This document shows positions 31,610 to 41,163 of a DNA stretch of 64,000 bases, piece by piece. Numbering within the stretch: the first letter of the stretch is position 1; each line of letters opens with the position of its first letter. Made by a program: the position numbers and the translations under genes. Origin of the DNA: Chitinophaga sp. CF118 (GTDB lineage Bacteria; Bacteroidota; Bacteroidia; Chitinophagales; Chitinophagaceae); NCBI RefSeq assembly GCF_900112615.1, contig NZ_FOMK01000015.1:95209-159208 (forward strand), written 5' to 3'. Below the pieces are notes generated by a model. The model was not told the DNA's origin. It did not search any database and was given only the letters and a program-made list of their open reading frames with translations.

Positions 31610-33037
31610 TTATGCAGTATGTATTTCAATTGAATCCTGTTTAACGAACGTTGGCATTAAATACAGCATAAAGACCACTACACACAAGCAAACCATATTA
31701 GCAGCAATACCATAAGTGAAAGCTTTATAGTAGTTGAGCCTCGAGTGGTTCATGTTAATAACAGAATAGAATATACCGCCCAATATACTAATCCCAAGAG
31801 CTGAAGCTGTTTGCTGAAATGTAGAAAATATTCCGGCAGCAACACCGGCAAACTTAGGAGGAATGGCTCCTAATGCTACTGTAAGTAAAGAAGGAAGTAC
31901 CAGTCCATTTCCTAAGCCATACATTCCAATTAACAGGATTACATATAAGCCACTTACATGCGGTTTAAAAAAAAGAATTTGCAATATAAAGGATACCATA
32001 ATAATTGCGACGCCTAGTTGTAATACTCTTTTTCCAAATTTCACAATTAGTTTGGATGCGATCATGGCAGATATCATAAACAAAACAGCGTGTAATACGA
32101 AATAAAGGCCGCAGTCTAATGCCGATAACCCAAGCCCGTTTTGTAAATACACAGCACTCATTAACAAAAAGGCCGTATGCATCATAAAATGAAACAAGAC
32201 AGCGAGTAAACCTATATTAAATGCTCTAATCTTAAAAAGTACAACATCAATCAATGGGATCTTATTAAGCAGCAATTTGTTTTTTTGATCACGGATAAAG
32301 AAAATAAATATAATCACAGATAATATTATAAGCCCAAGGCTCCATAGCGGCCAGCCTCTCTCACGTCCTTCTGTTAATGGATAAATCAAACAAATGAGTC
32401 CTATAGTTAAGATTGTAGCACCTGTATAATCAAATTCTTTACCTGTTTCTTTATCGGTTTCCTCTAAAAAATTCCATATTGCCCATAAGGCTATTATACC
32501 TATAGGCAGGTTGATTAAGAAAATAAGCCGCCAGCCCTCTATTCCAAATTGTGTATCAACAAGATATCCACCTAATATTTGCCCTATAATAGCGGCGATA
32601 CTTAATGTTACACCATACCATCCTATGGCTTTTGCCCTTTCTTTCTCATTAGTAAACAGTATTTGTATAAAAGCAATTGATTGGGGAACCATAATAGCGG
32701 AACTAACTCCCTGAAAGAAACGGGTAATATTAAGCTGCAAAGCTATTTGCGACAGACCACAAAGACAAGAAGTAAGAGTAAAAAAGAACATGCCCAGGAA
32801 AAACACCTTCTTCTTGCCCAAATAGTCTCCTGCTCTACCACCGGAAATTAAAAAGGCAGCACTTCCGAGTAAGTATCCGGCAATAACTAATTGAACTTCC
32901 CCGTCAGTTGCATGCACACCTTTTTTAATAGCTGGTATGGCCATATTTATAATAAAGATATCCACCACATACAGCATTGGTGCAGTCAACACGATTATCA
33001 AAGCAAGCCATTTTGATCTATTCATTTTCTCTTTCAT
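31610..33037 (-). CDS. MFS drug exporter, DHA2 (EmrB/QacA) type (475 aa)
   Basis: Fourteen hydrophobic segments are consistent with the 14-helix DHA2 family. Motif A-like GGRAGDYLGKKKVFFLG follows helix 2, and motif C-like GVTLSIAAIIGQILGGYLVD lies in helix 5. The N-terminus YVVDIFIINMAIPAIKKGV carries the family's conserved Asp in helix 1. The protein exports drugs or other amphiphiles in exchange for protons. The AdaA-like regulator upstream (100 bp) is on the same strand and may be co-expressed. Substrate unknown. Confidence 0.92.
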   Translation of the reverse strand: MKEKMNRSKWLALIIVLTAPMLYVVDIFIINMAIPAIKKGVHATDGEVQLVIAGYLLGSAAFLISGGRAGDYLGKKKVFFLGMFFFTLTSCLCGLSQIALQLNITRFFQGVSSAIMVPQSIAFIQILFTNEKERAKAIGWYGVTLSIAAIIGQILGGYLVDTQFGIEGWRLIFLINLPIGIIALWAIWNFLEETDKETGKEFDYTGATILTIGLICLIYPLTEGRERGWPLWSLGLIILSVIIFIFFIRDQKNKLLLNKIPLIDVVLFKIRAFNIGLLAVLFHFMMHTAFLLMSAVYLQNGLGLSALDCGLYFVLHAVLFMISAMIASKLIVKFGKRVLQLGVAIIMVSFILQILFFKPHVSGLYVILLIGMYGLGNGLVLPSLLTVALGAIPPKFAGVAAGIFSTFQQTASALGISILGGIFYSVINMNHSRLNYYKAFTYGIAANMVCLCVVVFMLYLMPTFVKQDSIEIHTA

Positions 33038-33137
33038 ATTATATGGTTATTTTTATATACACAGGTTTCTTTTCATCCATCACTGAATAAATCACTATTG
33101 GTTAACCTATGTTTGTTGAATTTGATACTGTTGTTAG

Positions 33138-33743
33138 TCAGTGTGAAGCGTACAATAGAAAATCAGCAATAAGAATGTGTTGCTCCATATCGCTGATAAT
33201 GTTTATAACCTGTTTGTTTTTACTATTTGAAGGGGATACGCCGAAAACTGATTTAAAAGAGTCTCCAAGGCCACTTAAGGATTCATAACCTGTATCAAAG
33301 GCAACAGCCGTAACCGTTTCACCCTCTTGTATTTTTTTAAAGGCTGCATTAATACGAAACATCCGTTGATAAGCATGAAATGTAATACCATGATTTTTTA
33401 AAAACCATCTTCGTATTGTACTTGGTTCAATACCTTTTTTAATTAAGTCCCAGTCCTTAAATTTTAATGATGGGTTTGCATTTAATGCGTTTAAAATCTC
33501 TTTAATAAAATCAGGTGTTTCTCCAATTTTTTCCATAGGGTTACAAACTTTACAAGGTCTGTATCCTTTCAATATGGCTTCGCTGGTTGTTTTAAAGAAC
33601 TCCACATTTTCTGCTTTAGGCTTCCGTGCAGTACAGGTGGGCCTGCAAAATATTCCAGTGGTTTTAACTGCTGTTATGAATGTTCCTTCGAAGCGGATGT
33701 CCTTTTCGACAATTGCTTTGTACATCATTTCTTTAGTCAGCAT
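33138..33743 (-). CDS. AdaA-like methyl-phosphotriester-sensing AraC regulator (201 aa)
   Basis: From the ATG at 33743 the Ada N-terminal zinc domain is complete: FCRPTC (C-x3-C) and GYRPCKVC (C-x2-C), with the first Cys the methyl acceptor in relatives. An AraC-type helix-turn-helix follows (GETVTAVAFDTGYESLSGLG, then FKSVFGVSPSNSKNKQ). The methyltransferase domain found in most Bacteroidota Ada proteins is absent. The frame ends after 20 unrelated residues, giving the length of Bacillus AdaA, which is naturally without it. Either an AdaA-type regulator or a recent truncation. It likely activates alkylation-response genes. Confidence 0.85.
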   Translation of the reverse strand: MLTKEMMYKAIVEKDIRFEGTFITAVKTTGIFCRPTCTARKPKAENVEFFKTTSEAILKGYRPCKVCNPMEKIGETPDFIKEILNALNANPSLKFKDWDLIKKGIEPSTIRRWFLKNHGITFHAYQRMFRINAAFKKIQEGETVTAVAFDTGYESLSGLGDSFKSVFGVSPSNSKNKQVINIISDMEQHILIADFLLYASH

Positions 33744-34084
33744 TACTATTTCTTTTTCCCAAAGATAGACCAACCCGTTCCGGCACACAACCGAAAACTT
33801 AACAAGTATTTCGCCCCTTTAACCATTAGCGCATGATGAAAAATTGCACCCATCACTTAACCTGGGACTGGTCTACCTTGCCAATGATTCCAATCTTATA
33901 CAAGAATAGAAAACTAGTAGGAGCAGTTGCTAAGCATTAAGTAATGGTGGTGATATGGTTTGTTGAAGGATTTAATTAACTTTGGAATATCGATGATTAA
34001 CGACTTCAAATTTATTTGCAGTTAAAAAACAGGTAATCCATTATCTAACACAGTACATTGACAAACCCCCAAAGCCATAAATAA

Positions 34085-34663
34085 ATGACGGAGTTAGAGC
34101 AATATGTTCATGCCAATTTCGATGTGATCGGAGAAGATATGTCGAAGATAGCATCTCTTTTTAAACCAGCCGCACTCAGGAAAGGAGACTATTTTTTAAA
34201 GAGCGATACCTCTTGTAATAAAGTATGTTTCATTCAGTCTGGCTTTCTGCGAATGTACGCATCGGTGGAGGACAAGGAGGTAACACAATGGGTTGGCTCG
34301 AAAGGCTATTTCATTGCAGACATGGCCAGTCTCACTTTCGGGACTCCTTCGCGGTGGAATATCCAGGCATTGACTGACACTGAGCTTCAAACTATTCACA
34401 AAGATGATTATAATAGAATTGCCGAAATTGTACCTAAGTGGCCTGAGATAGAAAAACAGTTCATCGTCAAATGTTTTATCATGATGGAAAACCGGATCTT
34501 TGCTCACTTATCGATGCCCGCAGAAGAGCGTTATTCCTCTTTTTATAATCAGAATAAAGAATTATTTAGCCAGGTGCCTCTGCAATACATAGCTTCTATG
34601 TTGGGGATGACACCGGAAACCTTTAGCCGCATCCGAAAAAAACACAATTCATGGACCTCTTGA
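34085..34663 (+). CDS. Crp/Fnr-family transcriptional regulator (192 aa)
   Basis: A cyclic-nucleotide-binding-like beta roll (LRKGDYFLKSDTSCNKVCFI, QSGFLRMYASVEDKEVTQWV) is followed by the long helix and a short helix-turn-helix (QVPLQYIASMLGMTPETFSR). The usual cAMP-contacting residues are not conserved, as in most Bacteroidota members, so the signal is unknown. Length is normal. The gene is followed by a hairpin (34653-34680 region) and then by the YdjM-like membrane gene, which it may control. Confidence 0.9.
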   Translation: MTELEQYVHANFDVIGEDMSKIASLFKPAALRKGDYFLKSDTSCNKVCFIQSGFLRMYASVEDKEVTQWVGSKGYFIADMASLTFGTPSRWNIQALTDTELQTIHKDDYNRIAEIVPKWPEIEKQFIVKCFIMMENRIFAHLSMPAEERYSSFYNQNKELFSQVPLQYIASMLGMTPETFSRIRKKHNSWTS

Positions 34664-34688
34664 TCTATGTCAAGAGGATTGTTATTTT

Positions 34689-34726
34689 ATTTATTCATTT
34701 TTACTAATAAATGAATAAATAAAAAC
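34689..34726. repeat. Inverted repeat with 15-bp arms in front of the YdjM-like gene
   Basis: TTTATTTATTCATTT (34689-34703) and its complement (34712-34726) flank an 8-bp loop, ending six bases before the ATG at 34733. It could be an operator, or it could hide the start region in the mRNA. Confidence 0.6.
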
Positions 34727-34732
34727 CAAACT

Positions 34733-35389
34733 ATGTTTATCGGACATTTCGGATTATCTTTTGCAGCTAAAAGGGCGGCTCCAAAGGTTTCATTAGCAAC
34801 TCTTTTTATAGCTACACAATTTATTGATCTCCTTTGGCCATTTCTACTCGTTTTCCATGTTGAAAAAGTGGCAATCGTACCTGGTTATACAAAAACAAAT
34901 CCTTTTGACTTTCTTTATTTCCCTTACACACACAGCTTACTCATGGGAGTTGTATGGGGTTTCGTAGTGGGGAGTATTTACTGGCTGTTTAAACGGGACA
35001 TCCGGGGTACCGTTGTTATTGGTCTTTGCGTTTTAAGTCACTGGTTTCTTGATTTGATCGTACACACGGCGGATTTACCTTTGACCCCTTTTGGAGATTA
35101 CAAAGTAGGATTCGGGCTGTGGAATCATGTTGCACTCACACTGATTATTGAATTAATAATATTCTTAGCAGGCACATACATTTATGCGACTTTTACCAAA
35201 ACCAGGAATAAGATCGGAAAATGGATGCTCTGGACGTTAGTTACTTTGCTTGTGTTAGTTCAGGTTGGTAATACCTTTGGCCCGGCTCCTTCTGATTCGG
35301 TGATGAAATTGTTTGTTTCCTTTACTACCCTGATGGCAATTATCATTTCTATTGCCTATTGGGTAGATAGAAACCGGGAGCAGGCATAA
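34733..35389 (+). CDS. YdjM-like inner membrane protein (218 aa)
   Basis: Six hydrophobic segments contain conserved polar residues typical of the YdjM/DUF457-like membrane metal-dependent hydrolase family: MFIGHFGLSFAAKR with His at 5, PYTHSLLMGVVWG, VLSHWFLDLIVHTADL and GFGLWNHVALTL. The His/Asp cluster may bind metal within the membrane. The substrate is unknown. It is preceded by an inverted repeat and terminated by the strong hairpin at 35409. Confidence 0.85.
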   Translation: MFIGHFGLSFAAKRAAPKVSLATLFIATQFIDLLWPFLLVFHVEKVAIVPGYTKTNPFDFLYFPYTHSLLMGVVWGFVVGSIYWLFKRDIRGTVVIGLCVLSHWFLDLIVHTADLPLTPFGDYKVGFGLWNHVALTLIIELIIFLAGTYIYATFTKTRNKIGKWMLWTLVTLLVLVQVGNTFGPAPSDSVMKLFVSFTTLMAIIISIAYWVDRNREQA

Positions 35390-35408
35390 AAAACGAAGCA
35401 TTGTAAGT

Positions 35409-35470
35409 GCATAGCGACTAAATAATACAACTTGTTGGTCCAGCAGAGTTGTATTATTTAGTCGCTATGC
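35409..35470. terminator. Strong hairpin with 24-bp perfect arms
   Basis: The arms (35409-35432 and 35447-35470, beginning GCATAGCGACTAAATAATAC) are exactly complementary with a 14-bp loop. It lies 20 bp after the stop of the YdjM-like gene. The rest of 35471-35920 shows no gene; one 60-codon open frame at 35591 has no protein-like features. Confidence 0.75.
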
Positions 35471-35920
35471 TCATTTGTTGCATCATCTCTGTAAATAAAG
35501 GCCCCTACCGGCAGCTCTTGGTGACTGCCTGTCCCATATTATCATACTTCATGTTTTCTAATACACTCTTGTAATATTTAGCACTAAAAGTTGCATGGAT
35601 GGTTTACAACAGCATTGCGAAATAACGCGCCCTGCAAAATGCGTTTAACTTTTATCCTCTTTAGCTACGTTGAACATGATAACTATTCATTTTGGAGATA
35701 CATTTCTATAATTAGCAGATACATGCGCCCTGTTTATCTATTGGTATCACGCACCGAAAGCCCGGTTAACTAATTTTATGTCCGCAATTACTCAACGAAT
35801 AACCCAACCCGGAATGTGTAACCCGAAACCCTGTTTTTGATTCCCGGATCCATGAAGACTTTATCTATGTTTAATTTTCCCTAACACATATTGTTAACTT
35901 TTAAAAGCCTCATTTTTTTT

Positions 35921-36460
35921 ATGAAAAAGATCTATGGAACCTTTATTGTCTTGTCCTGCTGTATATTCTCATTCAGCGCGCAGGCACAGAAAACCCTTCA
36001 TGTTTACCTTGGCGCCGGAGGCGACATCTTCGATTATGATATGGAAGTACATGATTTTGTACTGCATGCTACTACCAGTCAAAGTGGTGTTAGCCACGAT
36101 TACTACTGGCCATATTATGGTGTTGATATCCAGCATACAAATCCTACCGTAGAATTGGGAACTATAGAAGCCGATCAGGTACCTACCAGCATTGCCAATG
36201 CATTTATTGTACAGGCAGTACCAGGCGACACCTATATTTCTGTACGCAACAAGAGCTATACGAATACTTATTACGTAAAGCTGGATATACAATACAATTA
36301 TGACTACCCTGCACCTAGTGCTTATGTAGTTATTCCTCCTGGTGGTATTGGTACTATTCCTATCACTTCCAGTATGAATTACAGGAAGACTTATTACAGT
36401 TCCAGTAACCCAATTGGTTATATGGAATTTACCCTCCTTTGGAGTACAAGTCCATGGTAA
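35921..36460 (+). CDS. Secreted hypothetical protein (179 aa)
   Basis: From the ATG at 35921 a clear signal peptide (MKKIYGTFIVLSCCIFSFSA, cleaved after AQAQ) leads a beta-rich domain full of Tyr, Thr and Pro (VTSIANAFIVQAVPGDTYI-like strands, ending YMEFTLLWSTSPW). No enzymatic motif. It is 65 bp upstream of the outer-membrane barrel gene in the same direction, so the two may act together at the outer membrane. The longer frame to 35891 adds an unlikely second start. Confidence 0.75.
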   Translation: MKKIYGTFIVLSCCIFSFSAQAQKTLHVYLGAGGDIFDYDMEVHDFVLHATTSQSGVSHDYYWPYYGVDIQHTNPTVELGTIEADQVPTSIANAFIVQAVPGDTYISVRNKSYTNTYYVKLDIQYNYDYPAPSAYVVIPPGGIGTIPITSSMNYRKTYYSSSNPIGYMEFTLLWSTSPW

Positions 36461-36525
36461 TTTAATATCCTGAAAGGCTGCTCGGGAAAGGCAGCCTTTC
36501 TTTCCCTCACTTATTCCTGTACATC

Positions 36526-39186
36526 ATGAATGTTGTAAAGACCATTGCCATGCTGGTGTTTTGCTGTTCCTTCTACCTGGTATCTACCGGACAGGTAGCT
36601 ACTATATCCGGTGTATTACAGGATAGCACTGGTAGTCAGCAAATGAGAGGCGCCTCTGTAGTGTTGTTAAGAGCTGCCGATTCTGCATTTTTACGTTTTA
36701 CCCCAGTGCAGTCTGATGCCTCTTTTAAACTGGCCCGTGTACCCTATGGAAATTACCTGTTGCAAATAAGCTTCCTGGGTTTTGAGACCCGTTATCTGCC
36801 TATTCATCCGGATCATCCTGAGCTAACCCTGGATACTATTTCCCTGGCTCCCCAGGTATATCGTCTTGGAGATATTGTAGTCAGACAACCTCCTGTAATA
36901 TTTAGAAATGATACGGTGGAGTTCAATGCTGGCAGCTTTCCTACAAGGGCATACGCAGCATTGGAAGAATTGCTTAAAAAATTGCCAGGTGTACAAGTGA
37001 GCCCCGATGGAAACATTAAGGTAAATGGCGTAACAGTAGAACGGTTCCTGGTAGATGGAGTGCCCTTCTTTGGCGGCAATTCGCAGGTAGCTACCAAAAA
37101 TCTTCCTGCAGAGATTATAGATAAAGTACAGGTATATGATGCCAGCCCTGATCAGAAGGCATTTAATGGGTTTGACAATGGCCCCAAACAAAAAACCGTC
37201 AATGTTGTAATAAAAAAGAATAAACGAAAAGGATTTTTTGGCAATATAATGGCGGGTGCTGGTACTTCTTCTACCTACAATGCAGGCCTCAACCTAAACC
37301 GCTTTAACGACAATCAACAGCTTTCGATGGTTGCGCAGGCGAATGATATCAATTCCCAGGCGCAGAGTATAATGCCTGCTGGTGGTCCTCCCCAGATCAG
37401 CCCCGGTATAAATCATTTAGGCTCTGTTGATTTGAACTACCGGGATAAATGGGGCGCCAAAACCCTCACCTATGGCAATTATTCCTATGCTCGTCAGCGA
37501 ACCTCCTATGATCAGACCAGCCACACCCAAAATATTTTTCCTGACGACTCCCTGACACTCAACAACCAGGTGAGCAACAATATCAGAACCAGCGAACGGC
37601 ATCGTTTTAATTTCAGTATTGATACAAGGCCGGATAGTCTCAATACTATCATGATCAAGCCCAATATCAGTTACAGCACCTCTACCGTTACCGATTCCCA
37701 CCAGTCCTGGCTGACAGGCAAAAATATTACTGACAGCATTTACAGATCAGACAACCACCGGGTGCTTTCCATCACACAACAATCTGCTGGTAGTAACCTG
37801 TCTTATATGCATCGTTTCCATAAGCCTTCCAGAACGCTTTCTATCGATGTATCGCTCAATTCAAGTCAAACAAAGAATAATAGCACCAGCAACACGCTCA
37901 CTACCTTTCTATCCGAAATACCTGCTGAGGTACGCATGGATCAGCGAAATGAAACAAAGGCGACCACTACTACCATCAATCCTGTTGTTTCCTATACTGA
38001 GCCTTTAGGTCATAACCAGGCGATGGAGCTCAATTATAAATTCCGATATAACAATAGCGATGTGAACAGCCAGGTGTTCCGCCTGAATGATGATTCACAT
38101 TTGTATGATCTGCCAGACAGCCTTCAAAGCAATCATTTTAAAAACTTATACCAGACCCACCAGCTTATGCTGAATTATCGTTTAAATAATAACAAGTGGC
38201 ATGTTGTAGCGGGTATTGGAGTAGAAAGAGACAGGATAAAAGGAAGTAATATTACAAGGGATAGTCTTGTATATGCAAAGTATTACAGTATGACCCCCTC
38301 AGTCAATGCTACCTGGAGGCTTTCTGCCATGCAAAGGCTGCAGTTTAGTTATACTGGTATGCCCCTCGCACTCTCTGTAGAACAATTACAACCTGTTCAA
38401 TTGACTGTAGATTCCCTGTTTATCCAGAAGGGTAATCCGCATCTTGTACAGCCCTATATGCACAATGCCAATCTTACTTATACCTTTACTTTAAGATCAG
38501 AGCGGATGCTCTCCATTATAATGAATATGGGCAGTGTAAGGAATGCTATTCAGTATGCGATTTCCCAGTTACCTTCTGGAGCCCAGGTAAGTACGCCAGT
38601 CAACCTGAATGGTACATATAATGGCAGTGCCAGCATAAGTTATAGCTTCCCCATGAAGACCATGAAATCTTCCCTTAACCTGTTAACTTCCTTCAACTAC
38701 CAGCATACACCAGTCTTGCTCAATGATGTGAAAAGTAGTACAAAGTCATCAGGTATAGGTGAAAGTATTTCCTGGCAAGGCCATATTGCTGAACAGTTTG
38801 ATTATTATATCAGCTCAATGACTAATTTCTTTAAAGTGCATTATGACATGGTAAGCACCAATTACCTCACAGAACAATTAACTGCTAATGCCCGGTATTA
38901 TTACCATGATTGGATGTTCGATCTTAATCTTTACTATGTATTCAATAATAATCTGGCTCCAGGTTACAAAAGAGGTATCCCACTGATTTCTCCCACTGTC
39001 AGCAAACGGGTGTTTAAAAATCATGCCGGAGAGGTAAAGCTGTCTGCTAATGATTTGTTGGAGCAGAATTTGAATGTGTCAAGAATTACCACGGCTAATA
39101 CTATTAGGGACACAAGGACCAGTGTACGCCAGCGGTATGTAATGGTTAGTTTTACTTATAATTTCAGGAGTTTTAAAGGGAAATAA
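36526..39186 (+). CDS. Outer-membrane beta-barrel (TonB-dependent-receptor-like) protein (886 aa)
   Basis: The signal peptide is at residues 1-23. A carboxypeptidase-regulatory-like domain follows (TISGVLQDSTGSQQMRGASV, about 25-110), then a plug-like domain (LEELLKKLPGVQVSPDGNIK, VNGVTVERFLVDGVPFFGGN) and a long barrel region of the OMP_b-brl_3 type up to the end (VMVSFTYNFRSFKGK). No SusD partner is adjacent, so it is not a classical SusC pair. It probably transports or binds peptides or small compounds. Length and features are complete. Confidence 0.9.
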   Translation: MNVVKTIAMLVFCCSFYLVSTGQVATISGVLQDSTGSQQMRGASVVLLRAADSAFLRFTPVQSDASFKLARVPYGNYLLQISFLGFETRYLPIHPDHPELTLDTISLAPQVYRLGDIVVRQPPVIFRNDTVEFNAGSFPTRAYAALEELLKKLPGVQVSPDGNIKVNGVTVERFLVDGVPFFGGNSQVATKNLPAEIIDKVQVYDASPDQKAFNGFDNGPKQKTVNVVIKKNKRKGFFGNIMAGAGTSSTYNAGLNLNRFNDNQQLSMVAQANDINSQAQSIMPAGGPPQISPGINHLGSVDLNYRDKWGAKTLTYGNYSYARQRTSYDQTSHTQNIFPDDSLTLNNQVSNNIRTSERHRFNFSIDTRPDSLNTIMIKPNISYSTSTVTDSHQSWLTGKNITDSIYRSDNHRVLSITQQSAGSNLSYMHRFHKPSRTLSIDVSLNSSQTKNNSTSNTLTTFLSEIPAEVRMDQRNETKATTTTINPVVSYTEPLGHNQAMELNYKFRYNNSDVNSQVFRLNDDSHLYDLPDSLQSNHFKNLYQTHQLMLNYRLNNNKWHVVAGIGVERDRIKGSNITRDSLVYAKYYSMTPSVNATWRLSAMQRLQFSYTGMPLALSVEQLQPVQLTVDSLFIQKGNPHLVQPYMHNANLTYTFTLRSERMLSIIMNMGSVRNAIQYAISQLPSGAQVSTPVNLNGTYNGSASISYSFPMKTMKSSLNLLTSFNYQHTPVLLNDVKSSTKSSGIGESISWQGHIAEQFDYYISSMTNFFKVHYDMVSTNYLTEQLTANARYYYHDWMFDLNLYYVFNNNLAPGYKRGIPLISPTVSKRVFKNHAGEVKLSANDLLEQNLNVSRITTANTIRDTRTSVRQRYVMVSFTYNFRSFKGK

Positions 39187-39341
39187 TATCTATGGTATTG
39201 GATTGAATATTTTGAATAAAGTAAAATATCCTGAATGCTACTGACAGGTATAATTGTCCTCAATGGGTAGAGGGTGCAAAATGGATAGGAATAACCGAAG
39301 AGCAGATCGATGTCATCGAGGCAAAGTATGGTATCCGGTTC

Positions 39342-39950
39342 ATGCCTGAGCATAGGGCTTTCTTACGGATCTTACATACCATTGACAGGAAAGAGGTAAA
39401 TGAATATGAAGAAGATGGTGAAATCAAAAGTTATAAGTCATCTTTTTTCTATAACTGGTTGGAAGATGAAGAAGAAATCATCTCCAGACTAGACTGGTCT
39501 TATCGGACAGTGTTTGCAGATGTTTCACCATCCACAAGTGTATGGCTGAAGTCCTGGGGAAGTAGGCCAGCGTCTGTAGAAGAGAAAGAGCAGATCTTCG
39601 CTGACTGGTATGCGAAAGCACCGAAGTTAATACCCCTCAGATCTCATAGATTTTTGGTCAGCCAGGCTGATTTGCCAGACAGACCTGCGCTTTCTGTGTA
39701 TGGGTCGGATACGATTGTGTACGGGTGGGACCTCCGGTTGTATTTGCTGAATGAAATCGCAGACCATCTGGACCTATACATGCCAGTGTTTGATGTAGAA
39801 AATCAATGTTATTATCCTGAGTACACAGATGAATTGAAGGAGATATTCAAACTTGAACAACTGAAGACGCCAAGGTGGCTTCTAACAACCTCTTATCTAA
39901 AGTCACAGGTGATAACTGCGATTGCTTGTATTTTGTCTAATTTATATTAA
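39342..39950 (+). CDS. SMI1/KNR4-like protein, N-terminus uncertain (202 aa or longer)
   Basis: The region just upstream is open in the same frame from 39225 and reads GITEEQIDVIEAKYGIRF before the first ATG, the canonical start of the SMI1/KNR4 fold. Homology therefore begins before any ATG, GTG or TTG. Either a rare start codon is used (CTG at 39231 is in frame) or the 5' end has been lost. The rest (FLRILHTIDRK, FFYNWLEDEEEI, then YGSDTIVYGWDLRLYLLNEI) is intact. SMI1-like proteins often act as cytoplasmic immunity proteins. Without a toxin next to it, this one would be an orphan. Confidence 0.7.
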   Translation: MPEHRAFLRILHTIDRKEVNEYEEDGEIKSYKSSFFYNWLEDEEEIISRLDWSYRTVFADVSPSTSVWLKSWGSRPASVEEKEQIFADWYAKAPKLIPLRSHRFLVSQADLPDRPALSVYGSDTIVYGWDLRLYLLNEIADHLDLYMPVFDVENQCYYPEYTDELKEIFKLEQLKTPRWLLTTSYLKSQVITAIACILSNLY

Positions 39951-40056
39951 TCACATTGTTACGTTATTGAAATAAACTGTAGCCTGGTATGCCTGAGCTG
40001 CTAATAGCTCCGGGGAGTCTCTGAGAGTAGAGCATTCAAAAAACATAGGTAAGCCA

Positions 40057-40110
40057 TAGGTTGGTCATCCTTTCAACGCTTAGAACAGCGAACAACGGAT
40101 GACCAACCTA
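40057..40110. repeat. Hairpin with 14-bp perfect arms
   Basis: TAGGTTGGTCATCC (40057-40070) and its exact complement (40097-40110) flank a 26-base loop. It lies between the SMI1-like and DUF6266 genes, and nothing else is recognisable in 39951-40309. Confidence 0.65.
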
Positions 40111-40309
40111 AGTCTTAGCGATGACCTATTTATAAACTATTGTACCAGACACCCCCCACTTACCTCCTTGTTTCAATAGTTTGTTAGAACAATAAATTCC
40201 GTAAATCCGCAACTGCGCAAATAGGGTGCATATGTCATGCATAACTTTGAAAAAATTCCTGTTAGCTGATAAACAGACTAACAGACATTCAATTATAAAA
40301 CATATCACA

Positions 40310-40957
40310 ATGGCACGTTTAAATAATGGCTTTTTAGGAGGCTTTTCGGGTATAATAGGTAACCTGGAAGGTTATATGCTCAATGGGCAACAGATAATCC
40401 GTAGCCGTCGTAGAAAGAGCACAAAACCACCTACAGAAAAGCAGCTGGCATGCAGGCAAAAAATGGCGCTGACACACAAGTTCTTAAGTTCTTTTACAGA
40501 CTTAGTAAAAGCAGGCTTTACTTATCCTACCAGAGGTAAAAATCTTACTCCATATAATGCAGCAGTATCTTATCAGATGAAGCATGTTTTTAGAGGTGAG
40601 TATCCAGATTATACAATAGATTATGCACAGGCAAGGCTAACCGAAGGTCCAATAAACACCGTAGGTATTAAGGCCGCAGTAACGCTACAGGGTAACCAAT
40701 TAATATTTACCTGGTCACCAGACCAGACTTATGCTCACGGCACAGATCGCGTGATGTTGCTGGCCTATTCACCTGCATTGAATGAAGCAGTGTATAACCG
40801 ATGGGGCGAAAAAAGGAGTAGAGGCGTTGACATATTGAGACTGTCAGATGAAATCTGGAAAGGAAAAACACTGGAAATTTACCTGTCATTTATTAGCGAA
40901 AATGGAATTAAGTGTAGTAACAGCATTTATTTAGGTAGCTTAATTTATAATCAATGA
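40310..40957 (+). CDS. DUF6266-family protein (215 aa)
   Basis: Translation from the ATG at 40310 (MARLNNGFLGGFSGIIGNLE) gives the typical DUF6266 start with its Gly-rich G-F-x-G-x-x-G-N pattern, then RSRRRKSTKPPTEKQLACRQ and a long domain ending in NSIYLGSLIYN. This family is abundant in Bacteroidota (notably Pedobacter and Chitinophaga), often in several copies, and has no known function. It resembles phage or gliding-associated proteins only superficially. The earlier ATG at 40226 is rejected because homology starts at MARLNNG. Confidence 0.85.
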   Translation: MARLNNGFLGGFSGIIGNLEGYMLNGQQIIRSRRRKSTKPPTEKQLACRQKMALTHKFLSSFTDLVKAGFTYPTRGKNLTPYNAAVSYQMKHVFRGEYPDYTIDYAQARLTEGPINTVGIKAAVTLQGNQLIFTWSPDQTYAHGTDRVMLLAYSPALNEAVYNRWGEKRSRGVDILRLSDEIWKGKTLEIYLSFISENGIKCSNSIYLGSLIYNQ

Positions 40958-41074
40958 GTACCTCTGTAGGTGATCAATAGAAGTTGTAAACTCCCCTTAA
41001 TGGGAAATGATACAAGATATTGCAGCTTGCGAGGCAGTGTCTGCTTAGAGAAAATTGTCTTTATAGGAAAACCA

Positions 41075-41142
41075 AAGTGGCTGCCTCAATTATTTTTGAG
41101 ACAGCCACTTTCAGCGGGCAAAGAGGGATTATATTCGAACCT
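41075..41142. terminator. Bidirectional hairpin plus conserved GGGCAAAGAGGGA tail
   Basis: AAGTGGCTGCCTCAA and TTGAGACAGCCACTT form a stem between the convergent DUF6266 and membrane genes, followed by GCGGGCAAAGAGGGATTATA and TTCGAACC, copy 7 of the tail found after other terminators. Confidence 0.7.
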
Positions 41143-41163
41143 TATCATCATAAAGATATTCAA

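Noticed and set aside
33138..33743. Ada gene called as a definite pseudogene
   Set aside because: The methyltransferase domain is absent, but the length and domain order equal those of functional AdaA proteins, so it was kept as a gene.
35591..35773. 60-codon plus frame after the strong hairpin
   Set aside because: No protein-like features, no start context, and random-looking composition.
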